The translations under genes were made by a program, and so were the position numbers. Below the pieces are notes generated by a model, which worked only from the letters and a program-made list of their open reading frames with translations, did no database searches and was not told the DNA's origin. Below, piece by piece: positions 44,525 through 54,790 of a stretch of 64,000 nucleotides of DNA. The stretch is from Choricystis sp. odSpoLacu1 (Eukaryota; Chlorophyta; Trebouxiophyceae): assembly GCA_958009055.1 (NCBI GenBank), contig OY253653.1:620001-684000 (forward strand), in the 5' to 3' direction. Each line of letters starts with the position of its first letter. Position 1 is the first letter of the stretch.

Positions 44525-45461
44525 TCAAAAGTTGAGCCCGCCCTCGCGCGCCGCGTCGGCCAGTGCCTGCACGCGCCCATGGTACATGAAGCCGCCCCGG
44601 TCGAAGGCCACCTTCTCGATGTTGGCGGCCTTGCACAGCTTGGCGACGTGCGCGCCGACCAGCTTGGCGGCCGTCACGTTGGCGCCCGGGGCGCCGCCCA
44701 GGGCCTCCCGAATCTCGGGGGTCAGCGTGGAGGCGGCGACCAGGGTGGAGCCCTTGGTGTCGTCGATGACCTGTGGGTGGGGGAACGAGGGGTTGAGCAA
44801 AAAAAACATGCACGCGCTGTCGCTATGCTTGATCGCAACACCTGCCTCTCTCACCACACTCACCTGAGCGTAGATGTGGTTGTTGGACCGGAACACGGCG
44901 AGGCGGGGGCGGTCCGTGTTGCCGGAGAGCTGTGTGGGGTGGTGTGAGGGCGGTGTGAGAGGGGGCTTCGTTCGCGGCGCCACGCTCCCGATTTTCGTAC
45001 GGCGCCCCATCCGTCCCCCCCTTTCTCCGCTCTCGCGCACCTTGTTGCGGATGCGCATATGGCGAGAGACAGTGCGGTCGCGGCGCGTCTCGGCGCACAC
45101 GGAGGCGATGGGGGCTGTGTGTGGAAGGGAGGGAGGGAGGCGTGTCGGTGGTTGGGTGGCGGCCGGGGTCGAAAAAAAACGCGGCGTGACGCGCGGCGTG
45201 CCGGGCGCGCGCCCTGCCCGCCCCCGCCGCGGCCGTCCACCCCCGCCACGACACGCATTCTGGTCGTGCGCGTCCACGGGGGGCGGCGTGGCGGGCGGAC
45301 CAAGGGGGGCCGGCGCCGCCAACGAGGGCTGCCGGCCGCCAGGGTGCTCTCCGCCCCAAATTTCGCGGCCTCCCCCTCTCCAACTCACCCGCACGCGGCG
45401 CGGTCGACGGGGTGGCCGCCAGGCGGGTGCCCGCCAGAGCAGCCGTCGACGACAGGAGCAT
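44525..45461 (-). CDS. Plastid ribosomal protein uL18c
   Basis: Nucleus-encoded large-subunit plastid ribosomal protein that binds 5S rRNA, 152 residues. Exons are 45389-45461, 45041-45114, 44864-44929 and 44525-44770. The N-terminus ([20 protein letters not shown]) is a transit peptide. Mature motifs: [36 protein letters not shown], then [68 protein letters not shown], typical bacterial-type L18. All introns begin GTGAGT or GTGCGC and end CAG. Divergent from the organellar primase-helicase, with which it shares a 360-base promoter region. Confidence 0.96.
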
Positions 45462-45821
45462 GGTTTGGAGAGGGGGTGTGGGGGGAGCCCGCACGCGGAA
45501 GGAGAGAAACGGAGGCGCGAGAGTGCGCGAGCTTGAGGGGGGTCGCCGAGAGACTTCTCTCGTGATGGCAAAAAAACCACGCACTCCGCAACCAGAAAGG
45601 GCAAACACACAGACTACACCAGCACACACGTGCATCGCCCCTGATCTAGCACTGGCTAGACGCACACGGTGCAGCAGGCGAGAGCGCTGATTGATCATCA
45701 CAAAAAAACGCGTCGGCCCCGACCTTCACACACCGTCGAAAAACATCACAGGGCAGGAACGCTTTCCTGCCCCCTCCTCCCTCTTCCAATACACCAGCCA
45801 CGCCCGCCGCCCGCGGCGCGC

Positions 45822-48800
45822 ATGCGCCGACGCCTGGCGGACGCCGTGACGTGTGCGGGGTCCGCAATGGTCGGCCGCGCGGTCGGTGCCGGTGAGTTTT
45901 GGGTGCAATTGGGGTGTGTGTGTGCGTTCTGTTGTGTGTCGACGGACGCGTGTGTGCGTGGATGCACTGTGTGTAATCGCCACAGAGGCTGGAGAGGACG
46001 GCGCGACGCCGGGGGGAGGGCGCAGCCTGTTTTCTTTTTTTCCCGCTTGATGCCACTCGATCGAGCGACGGGTGTCCTGTTTGGCCACGCGCGTGTGCTG
46101 GAACGCGGTCGCGTGCACCGTGCGCACACGCGAACACACACGCACATAGTGAGGTGGCACGGAGAGTGCGGCTCCACCCCGCCAGCGGGTGGCGCCAGCA
46201 AGCGCGTTCCATGGGGCCGACCTTAACCCTCCTCCCCACACCACCCTCCCACCCAGCCTGGCTCCACTCACCAGCGTCCACGCCACGTCGGGCACCTGTG
46301 CACGCTCGTGCGGCCTCTGGATCGGCGCCCCAGCCCGCCCCCGGCGGCAGCACCGCCTCCAAAGGCCGCGCCACGCCGCGGTCGGCGCAGCAGCCTCCGC
46401 CCCAGCCCCTGGCGTCCGCGGCCCAGCCGGAACAACGGCCCACCTCTGCGCCCCCTCGGCGTGCGGGTGGCGCCGCCGTGGGCGTGGCTGCGGCAGCCCT
46501 GCCGGCCGTGGCGCAGCTGCCGACGCAGCCTCCCCCCCCCGCCCGCCCGCCCCTGGTGTCCCCTCCCGCCGACGGCGCCATCTCGGCGGAAGGCAGGGCC
46601 GCCCTGCTGGCGGGCGGCGACGCCCCCACCATGCGGGAGGCCCTGCTGGAGCGCGGCTTTGCGCTCAAACACTACAGCGCAGGTGAACAACGCATCCTGT
46701 GCCCCCGCTGTGGTGGTGGCTCTGACCGCGAGCAGTCGCTCTCCCTGCGCATCGAGCCCGACGGCCAGGGCGCGGTGTGGCACTGCTTCCGGGGCACGTG
46801 CGGCTGGTCGGGCGGCGTCGCGCTCAACGACTACAAGATTCGGCACGCGGCCCTGGGGCCGAGCGCGCTGAAGGTTAAAGGTAAGGATGGGTGGAGAGAG
46901 AGAGGGGTGAGGGAGTGGGGCGAGGGTGGGCGGGCGGCGGTGTGTGTGGGTGGTGCCCGCTGCGTGGGCCAGGCCAGGCCGCGCCCGCCCGCCCACCTCT
47001 CACCCCCCCAACTCCCCCATTTTTCAAACCACGCCAGGCGCCACCCCGATCTCCCCCAAGAAAGAGTCGTCCCCCACCAAGCCCTCCCCCAAGTTTGAGC
47101 CGCTGTCGTCCGCTGTGGTGGCCTGGTTTGCGTCGCGCGGCATCAGCGAAGCCACGCTCACACGCAACGGCATCGCGCAGGAGGTCGTGTGGTCGCCCGC
47201 CCACAAGGACAGGCGCCCTTGCGTCGCCTTTCCGTACACGCGCAACGGCGAGATCGTCAACGTCAAGTACCGCACCGAAGACAAACACTTTACTCAGGTC
47301 AAAGGCGCGGAAAAGATTTTGTACGGCCTGGACGACGTCGCGGGGGAGTCAGACATCATTTTTGTCGAGGGCGAGATGGACAAACTGTCGCTGGAGGAGG
47401 CTGGTGAGTGGCTGTGGGAGGGAGGAGAGGTCGGGCGCGGGTGTGAGGGGTTAGGCCCCGCTCCGCGCGCCGCTCGGGCTCCTGGCTCCGCGCGCCCGCG
47501 GCCGCCCTCAACCCCCATTTTTTCACATCCCCGTTTCGCCCTCCCCCCCCCCCAGGCTTCACCAATGTTGTCTCTGTGCCCGATGGCGCGCCGCGCGACG
47601 TCAAAGACGGCGCCCTGCCCGACCCCGAGGACGACACAAAGTTCAGCTACTTGTGGGCGTGCCGCGGCGTGCTCGACATGGCCGCCAAAATCGTGATAGC
47701 GACCGACAACGACGGCCCCGGCAACGCGCTGGCGGAGGAGCTGGCTCGGCGGCTGGGGAGGGAGCGGTGCTGGCGCGTCAAGTGGCCGGGAGTGGACGCT
47801 CCCGGTGGCCAACGCAAAGACGCCAACGAAGTGCTCATGCACGACGGCGCAGACGCGCTGCGCGGCATCGTGACGACCGCCGAAGCGTACCCCATTCGGG
47901 GACTGTTCAGGTGCGGCACATGGAGGGCGTGTGCGGCTGGTGCGCAGAGCAACGCAACGCAGGGTGCGGCGCAGGGGAGGGGAGGAGGTGCAGGACCTGA
48001 CACACACCCCTCTGTTGACCCCCAGCTTTGCCGATTTCGAGTCCGAAATCATGGCATCCTACGTCGACCAGTGCACAGATGTCATGGGCGTCACCACCGG
48101 CTGGAAAGGGCTCGACGAACTGTATCGGGTGAGTGATGGTGGGGTGGTGGATCAGCGCGCGTGCGACGCAGGCGCGCATTTGGCTTTCGACGCGTGCGAA
48201 GCATGCATTAATGTCTTAACATGCTAACACCGCACTTGCGCCGCAAACGCCTCCCCGCAGATTGTCCCCGGCGAACTCACCATTGTGACCGGCATCCCCA
48301 ACTCGGGCAAATCCGAGTGGATTGACGCCCTGCTATGCAACCTGTCCGAGAATGAGGGCTGGTCGTTCGCCATGTGCTCCATGGAGAAGAAGGTGCGTCG
48401 CAAAACGGACGGCAAGGGTGTCTGCGGACCATGGGCGTGGAGGGTCATTTTGCGCATGCGCCGCACACACACTAACGCTGCTTTTTTTCTCTCCGCAGGC
48501 GCGCGACCATGCGCGGCAACTACTAGAGAAGCATGTTCAAAAACCGTTCTTCGAATCGGCAACTTATGCCAACGGAAAAGAGCGCATGTCGCCAGACGAA
48601 GTCCAGCGTGGTCTCACCTGGCTCAGCGAGCGCTTTGTGTTGATCCGCTTCGAGGATGAAGAGCTGCCCAGCATTGACTGGGTGCTGGACACCGCACGTG
48701 CGGCGGTCATGCGGTGCGTGGTGGGTCGCGGAGCGGGGTTTGGATTTGGGCGGTTACACACTTCGTCGCATGGCAGCGTGCTGCATGGCATTGAGTGTAG

Positions 48801-49749
48801 AACGGCGGCAGTAGCTGGGAGGCACTGCGGTGCACTCGTGGTGTGGAGAGCGAGGCATTTGCACCTCTGACAGCGATGGGGTGCACACTTTGTGCGATAA
48901 CACTCGCTGCGCGCTCTGGTTGTCTCACCACCGATCCCCGACCTCCCTTCCCACTCAACCATCCCCACAGCTTCGGCATCCGCGGCCTCGTCATCGACCC
49001 CTACAACGAGCTTGACCACCAGCGCCCCCCGGGCGTCAGTGAGACCGAGTACGTGAGCCAGATGCTGACCAAAATCAAGCGCTTTGCGCAGCACTACGAC
49101 GCGCACGTCTGGTTTGTGGCCCACCCCAAGCAGCTGCAGCAGTGGCGTGGCGACGCGCCCAACCTGTACGACATCTCGGGGTCGGCCCACTTTGTCAACA
49201 AGGCGGACAACGGGGTCGTCATCCACCGCGTGCGCGGCGAGGGGGCGGCCGACTCGACGTCGACGACGCCCAAGCAAGTCAACGACAAGGTGAGAGAATG
49301 GCGAGAAATTTGCGCCACGGTGCTTTTGCACGTGGCCTCTGCCCACTGCTGCACGCGTTTGCGCAAAATGACGAGCAAGCGGGGGGAGGGAAGGTCACGC
49401 GCAGACTCTCACCCACCCATCCCCCCACCCCCATCTCTCCACACGCCTCCCAGGTGCATGTCCTCATCCGCAAAGTGCGCAACAAGTCTGCTGGCACCAT
49501 CGGTGAGTGTCGGTTGGGCGGGATTCGATATCGAATTTTTGGGGGTTCAGGCCGCCCGCGAGACGTGAAGCACACGTCGTGCCTTGCCATAACCCACCCA
49601 CCCCCCTGCCCACCCTGTTGCCGCGCCTAACCCCTCACCTTGCTCCCCCCTCAGGCCAGGCCTTTCTCAAGTATGACCGCACCACGGGCCGCTACGAGGA
49701 TTTGGACCCGTGGGAGTGGCCAAAGACGGGGTCGCACGCCGCGAGCTGA
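45822..49749 (+). CDS. Organellar primase-helicase (Twinkle type)
   Basis: T7 gp4-like primase-helicase for organelle DNA replication, 775 residues from ten exons: 45822-45891, 46257-46880, 47038-47403, 47556-47910, 48026-48128, 48261-48392, 48499-48713, 48971-49289, 49454-49502 and 49655-49749. All phases add up. An Arg-rich presequence and a Pro-rich linker lead to the primase zinc finger with Cys 172/175/200/205 (ILCPRCGGG ... WHCFRGTCGW). Then come the Toprim motifs (IIFVEGEMDKLSLEEAG; ATDNDGPGNALAEELARRLG), IMASYVDQCTDVMGVTTGWKGLD, Walker A GIPNSGKSEW (517-526), Walker B GLVIDPYNEL, FVAHPKQL, and the final RKVRNKSAGTIGQAFLKYDR. Unlike animal Twinkle, the primase motifs look intact, as in plants, where the enzyme serves mitochondria and plastids. 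Confidence 0.95.
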
Positions 49750-50108
49750 CTGAGCTGGTGTTTGGGTGTTCTGTGTGTTTTTGTCTTTCCCCCCTTCCCC
49801 TTTTGTTTTGTTCAACATGCTTTTTCAAAAATGAGATCAGTTCCGATGTTATCAGGGTGGGCAGAGGGGGAAACCATGACTCCAAAAAATGGGCAAACGT
49901 AAAGGGGTGTTCTTCGACATCAACTCACTCTCGAGTAGTTTCCACCAACGAAGTTTCTGAAACACCCCCAACGCGCCCTGCCTGCCTGCCTTTCTCGCAC
50001 CCTCTCCTCGCCACCCCCCACTGACCCTCTCCCTCTCCCTTGCCATCCCCCCCCCCCCCACCCACCACAGTCAAACAAATGCGTCAAGTTCTCTACACTG
50101 CTCCCCCC
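49750..50108. other. Convergent intergenic region
   Basis: About 360 bases between the primase-helicase and exonuclease gene ends. It includes a C run at 50047-50059 and T/C-rich stretches. No gene seen. Confidence 0.5.
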
Positions 50109-52202
50109 TCACTGCTTGACCCCGCAAAACACGAGCCCCCTCAACCCACGCTCGCGCACGCTCGCCAAGTGCGCTTCTGCCGCCACCGACCACGGCGGCA
50201 GCGCGTCCAGCCCCCTCGCCCGCCGGTAGGCTTGCTCCTGCAGCCGCCTCGTGTCCGCGGTGTCGCCGTGGCACGTGGCCACGATGATGAGGGTGTTGGG
50301 CGGGGCCGCGTCCACAAGCGTGCCGACGTGGCGGTCGACAGCGGCCAGGGTGGCGTCCATCTGGCGTTGGTACTCGTCTGGATGCAGCAGCGAGGGTGAT
50401 GGGGGTGGGGGTGCCGTGTCGGCGGGGGGCGGGCACCCGTCCCCCAGCTGCGGCAGTGGTGGTGGCGACGCGGGGTCTGCTTCGGCTGCCGTTGCATACG
50501 CCGCCACCGCCGCCCGCGCCGCGTCAGCACGCGCATCCTGCAGCGCCGCCACCCCTGCCAACCGGGTCCACACAAAATGGGCCGCGGCGGGCGAGCCTGG
50601 CGCGACACCCACCGCGCGCGCCGCGCGCGCGGCTGCTTCCCCGTCGCTCGCCACAGGCACGCCGTCTGCGGCACCACCCACGTGCCGGTTGACGGTGTCC
50701 GGCCTGTCCACGATGGACGCACGGCGGCCGGCATCCGTCAGCACGACGGCCAATTTGTCGGTGTGCTGGGGGGAGCCGTCTGCGACGCCGTATTCAGGGC
50801 CGTGCTTGAACTTAAGCAGGGCGAGGTCCATGGCGGCGCGCGCGTCGTCCACCGAGTCGTGACCCCGGGATCCTGTCTGAATGGACCGCTTGAGGAAGCG
50901 TTCGGTCAACCGCCGAAGCGCGGTGCGGTAGGGCGGGCCGCGTGGGTGGGGGAACAAGACGCCCGTGTCGATGACGCGCGCGTGCAGCAGGCGCAGGGCG
51001 CGCAGGTCGTTCTCCAGGGCGTGGCCGATCAACAATGTGTCTTCATGCAGCAGGTCGAGCATGGCGGCCTGGGCGTCGGCCAGGGTGGTGGTGACGCCGG
51101 CGAGCGTGGTTTCGTCGATGCCGGAAAACTGCGTGTTGTAGTTGACAATCGGGTTGGCCGGCGCCACCAGTTGGTCCAGCAGGACGGAACCATTGGCCGC
51201 CACCGCAGACACGCGAGCCAGTTCGTAGCCGACCGTGGTGACGCACATTTCGCAGTCGACCGCGATGAGCGCGTGGGTGGGGGGCGCGTCCTTGCGCCGC
51301 CGCGTGCTGACGTACCCCGGCGGCGTGGCGGGCTGGCCATCCGCATCCAAGTGGGGCAACGGGTAGTCGCGCTCCGCGGCCGCCGCGCGGTCGAGGGCGT
51401 ATGCGGCGGGTGGCGGCAGCGCCGCGCGCCCTGCTTTGCGCTCCTCGTCCGCGGACCGCTTGCGCTTGCGCGACTGGGGCACGCCAAACAGGTTGGCTAC
51501 CGCGTAGGATGGGCGCGCGTCCGGACGTGGGGCCAAGCAGGGCGCGGGCGGGCCCAGCGACGCGAGGCGGGGCAGGAGTGACCGTGACGCCTCAAACAGG
51601 TCAGCCCCCAGCCCCGGCACTCCCACCACCAGCACGCGGTGGATCAAGTGGTTGTGTTTGAGAAACGCCCACCGCGGGTTGATGCCGTCGGCCAGCACCC
51701 ACAGAATCAGGGCTTGCACGTCGGCCAGGCGCAGGGGTCGGTCGGTCGCGACTTCGACCGAGGCGCGAACCTGTGAGGGGAGGGGTAGGGTGAGTCTTGT
51801 TTCCTCGTCACGCCCCAGCGTCTCTCTCTCTCTCCTCTACCCAACCTCAAGCACACACTCACGTCGGTGTCCACGGCGTCGCCTCCACCTGGCGCTAGCG
51901 CCGCGCCAGCACCACCCTCTTTCTTGCGTTTTGGCTTTTTGACGCGCAGCGCGGGCGGCGTTGGTGCCGGAAAGATGGATGACACGGCCTGTGTGTGTGT
52001 GTGTGGTGTGGTGTGGGGGCGCGTGGGGTGAGAGAGGGCCCCAGGTCCCCCTGCATTTGGTGGCGGCCCACCCGTCAGTTCCGCCCTCTCTGCCTCCCCT
52101 CCTCTCCCCTCTCACCTGGCCGCCAGGCACACTGGTCGCCGTGTCGACGGCGGGCGGCGTCGACGCCGTCGACGCCGGCGCGTCTGCAGCCGGAGCCGTC
52201 AT
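50109..52202 (-). CDS. REX1/REXO5-family 3'-5' RNA exonuclease
   Basis: DEDDh-type exonuclease of 624 residues. Exons are 52116-52202, 51863-51988 and 50109-51770, all phase 0. The N-terminus is Ala/Thr-rich with a basic patch (RVKKPKRKKEGG). A segment before the nuclease (LFGVPQSRKRKRSADEERKA) carries a nuclear localisation-like signal. The exonuclease domain shows ALIAVDCEMCVTTVGYELARV (motif I), IGHALENDLRALRLLHARVIDT (motif II) and GHDSVDDARAAMDLALLKF (motif III with His and Asp), all intact. VKPANPIVNYNT-like APANPIVNYNTQFSGID is typical of REX1/NEF-sp. A C-terminal about 250 residues, Ala/Pro-rich, may include a degenerate RNA-binding module. Likely nucleolar RNA trimming. Divergent from the starch branching enzyme. 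Confidence 0.88.
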
Positions 52203-52315
52203 GGGGGTGTTGCTTTTTTTGCTCGCGGCTGTGTTTTGGCGTCGAGCGAAAAACTAAAAACACTCTCCCTTTCCCCATCCGCGGCCCGAGTCCTCCGTCC
52301 GCGACTCCTCCCCGC
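52203..52315. promoter_or_regulatory. 113-bp divergent promoter (REX exonuclease / branching enzyme)
   Basis: All the space between the two opposite start codons. Contains a T7 run near 52214 and CTAAAAACACTCTCCC. No standard element recognised. Confidence 0.5.
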
Positions 52316-54698
52316 ATGGCCACCTCCTGCACTGCCAGCCGCCAATGTCGCCTCCCACGTAACCCACTCGCCGCCGCCCCCGCTCCACGCAGACGCTGCG
52401 TCGCGCGCGCTGGCATGCGGCAAGCGGGCCACCACGCCGACCGCGTGGCCACAGCGGACGTGCTGGCGTCGGACGGAACGGTGTGTAGTGCGTATATGTG
52501 TGTGTTTTGTGGGGTGAGAAAACCCGTAGAAACAAAAACTGACCCTCCTTTCCTCTTCAGTCCTTTGCCGCGTCCGACACCGCCCTGCTCACCCACGCCG
52601 ACCACCTGCGCCTGCGCCGCCGTGCTCTGGCCAACACGCTGACTTCCATCGAGTCGGAGGTTGGATCCCTGGAAGCATTCGCCCTGAACGTGGCGTCCGA
52701 GTGCGGGCTGAGCGCCGACCGCACGCGTGTGCGCGAGTGGGTGCCGGTCGCGGCGCGCGTGTGGTTGGCGGGCACGTTCAACGACTGGAGGGAGGATGTG
52801 CCGCTGACCCTGGAAAGCGGGGGCTGGTGGAGTGCCACGCTGCCGTCCCCGCTGCCACACGGCACGCGCTACCGCCTGCGTATCGAAACGCGCTCCGGCG
52901 CGCGCCGCGACGCGGCGTCGCCGTGGGCCACCTGGTCTGTGCCCGCCGACACGTCCGCCATGGGGTCTCGCTACGACAGCGCTGTGTGGGCTCCGGATCG
53001 GCCATATCAGTGGCAGCATGCCCCCCCACCGCCCCCCCGCACGTACCGCATCTATGAAGCCCACGTCGGCATGGCGTCGGAAGCGCCCGCCGTCGCGACG
53101 TACACCGAGTTTGCGAGGGACGTGCTGCCCCGAATTGCAGCAGACGGCTACAATGCGGTCCAACTCATGGCAGTCGCGGAACACACCTACTACGGCAGCT
53201 TTGGCTACCAGGTGACGTCCCCGTTTGCCGTAGCGTCGCGCTCCGGCACGCCTGACGACTTCAAAGCCCTCGTCGACACCGCGCACAGCCTGGGCCTGCG
53301 CGTGCTGCTGGACATCGTGCACTCCCACGCCAGCGCCAGCGTGGTGGATGGACTGGCGGGCATCGAAGGCGACGAACATGAAGCCCAAGCCCAGTGTGCG
53401 TCGTACCTCGCCGGCCATCACCCCGAGTGGGGGTCGCGCCTGTTTGCGTACGACAGGTGGGAGACGCTGCGCCTGCTACTGGCCAACCTGGCGTGGTGGA
53501 TGACGGAGTACCGTGTGGACGGGTTCCGCTTCGATGGCGTCACGTCCATGCTCTACCGCCACCACGGGTGCGGCGTCGGGTTTTCGGGCAACTATGGCGA
53601 ATACTTTTCTCCTGCGACAAACGTCGACGCCGCCGTGTACCTGTCCCTCGCCAACCTGCTCATCAAGCGCCTGCGCCCCGACGCTGTCTCCATTGCAGAA
53701 GACGTGTCTGGCGCCCCGGGCGTCGCCCGCGCCGTGGCAGACGGCGGCCTCGGCTTTGACGCGCGCCTGTCGATGGGCCTGCCCGACCTGTGGGCCCGCC
53801 TCGGCTCCTCCGACGACGCCGCCTGGCGTCCCGACACCATTATCTCCGCCCTCTGCAACCGCAGGCGCGATGAAGCTGCTGTCGCCTACGTTGAATCGCA
53901 CGACCAGTGCCTGGTGGGGGACACCACGCTCGCGTGGCGGCTGATGGGGGGCGCGATGTATGACGGCATGTCGGCCACGTCCGACCCGCCGCCCCCGGTG
54001 GCGCGCGGCGTCGCCCTGCACAAAGTGGCGCGCGCGCTGACGCTGGCGTTGGGGGGTGACGCGTGGCTCAACTTCATGGGCAACGAGTTCGGGCACCCCG
54101 AGGTGAGGAGAGAGGGAGGTTGAGGGGTTGGCACGGTCGCCCCCGCATAGAGCAGAGCCACACATACTCACATCGCACCGACCTCTTCTCTTTCCAACAG
54201 TGGGTCGACTTTCCGCGTGACGGCAACGGCTGGTCGCACGCGCACGCGCGGCGCCAGTGGTCGCTCGCCGACTCGCCCCACACGCGCTACGCCCAGCTGG
54301 GGGCGTGGGATGCCGCGTTGATGCGCCTGGACGCCGACTACGGCGTGTTGGATGCAGACCACTTGCTGGTCACGCACTGCGGCAAAGGGGACGGCGCACC
54401 CGGCGACCGTGCGATCGTGGCAGAGCGTGGCCCCCTGGTGTGGGTGTTCAACCTGTCCCCCCACGACACGTTGGTCGACTTCAAGATCGGGGTGCCGTCT
54501 GGTGGCGACTGGGTGGCCATCGCCGACTCTGATGCTGTTGCGTATGGTGGCGGCGGCGTGCTGCGGCCGGGCCTCACACACGCGTCGAAGCCGGAAGGCA
54601 CGCCCGGGGATCGGGCATCCAATTTCAATGATCGCGCGTGGTCCATTGTGGTGACGGCGCCGCCGAGGAGTGTGCAGGTGTATAAAGCAGTCGGGTGA
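52316..54698 (+). CDS. Starch branching enzyme (GH13), plastid
   Basis: 1,4-alpha-glucan branching enzyme of 734 residues making alpha-1,6 links in starch. Exons are 52316-52480, 52561-54102 and 54201-54698, all phase 0. The N-terminus is a transit peptide (MATSCTASRQCRLPRNPLAA). A CBM48-like domain carries VWLAGTFNDWREDVPL. The GH13 domain has RTYRIYEAHVGM, DGYNAVQLMAVAEHTYYGSF, GLRVLLDIVHSHAS, DGFRFDGVTSML (nucleophile Asp 380), AEDVSG (acid/base Glu 435) and YVESHDQ (Asp 503), so it is catalytically complete. [20 protein letters not shown] and the C-terminal beta domain complete it. The ISA2-like gene starts only 92 bases downstream on the same strand. Confidence 0.95.
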
Positions 54699-54790
54699 AA
54701 GAGGGGGTTCGGAAATTTTTGCAAAAAGAAAGCGTCTCGCCAATCAGTTTTCACAAACATAACGCTCCTCGCCTCCGCTCATCTCGATCC

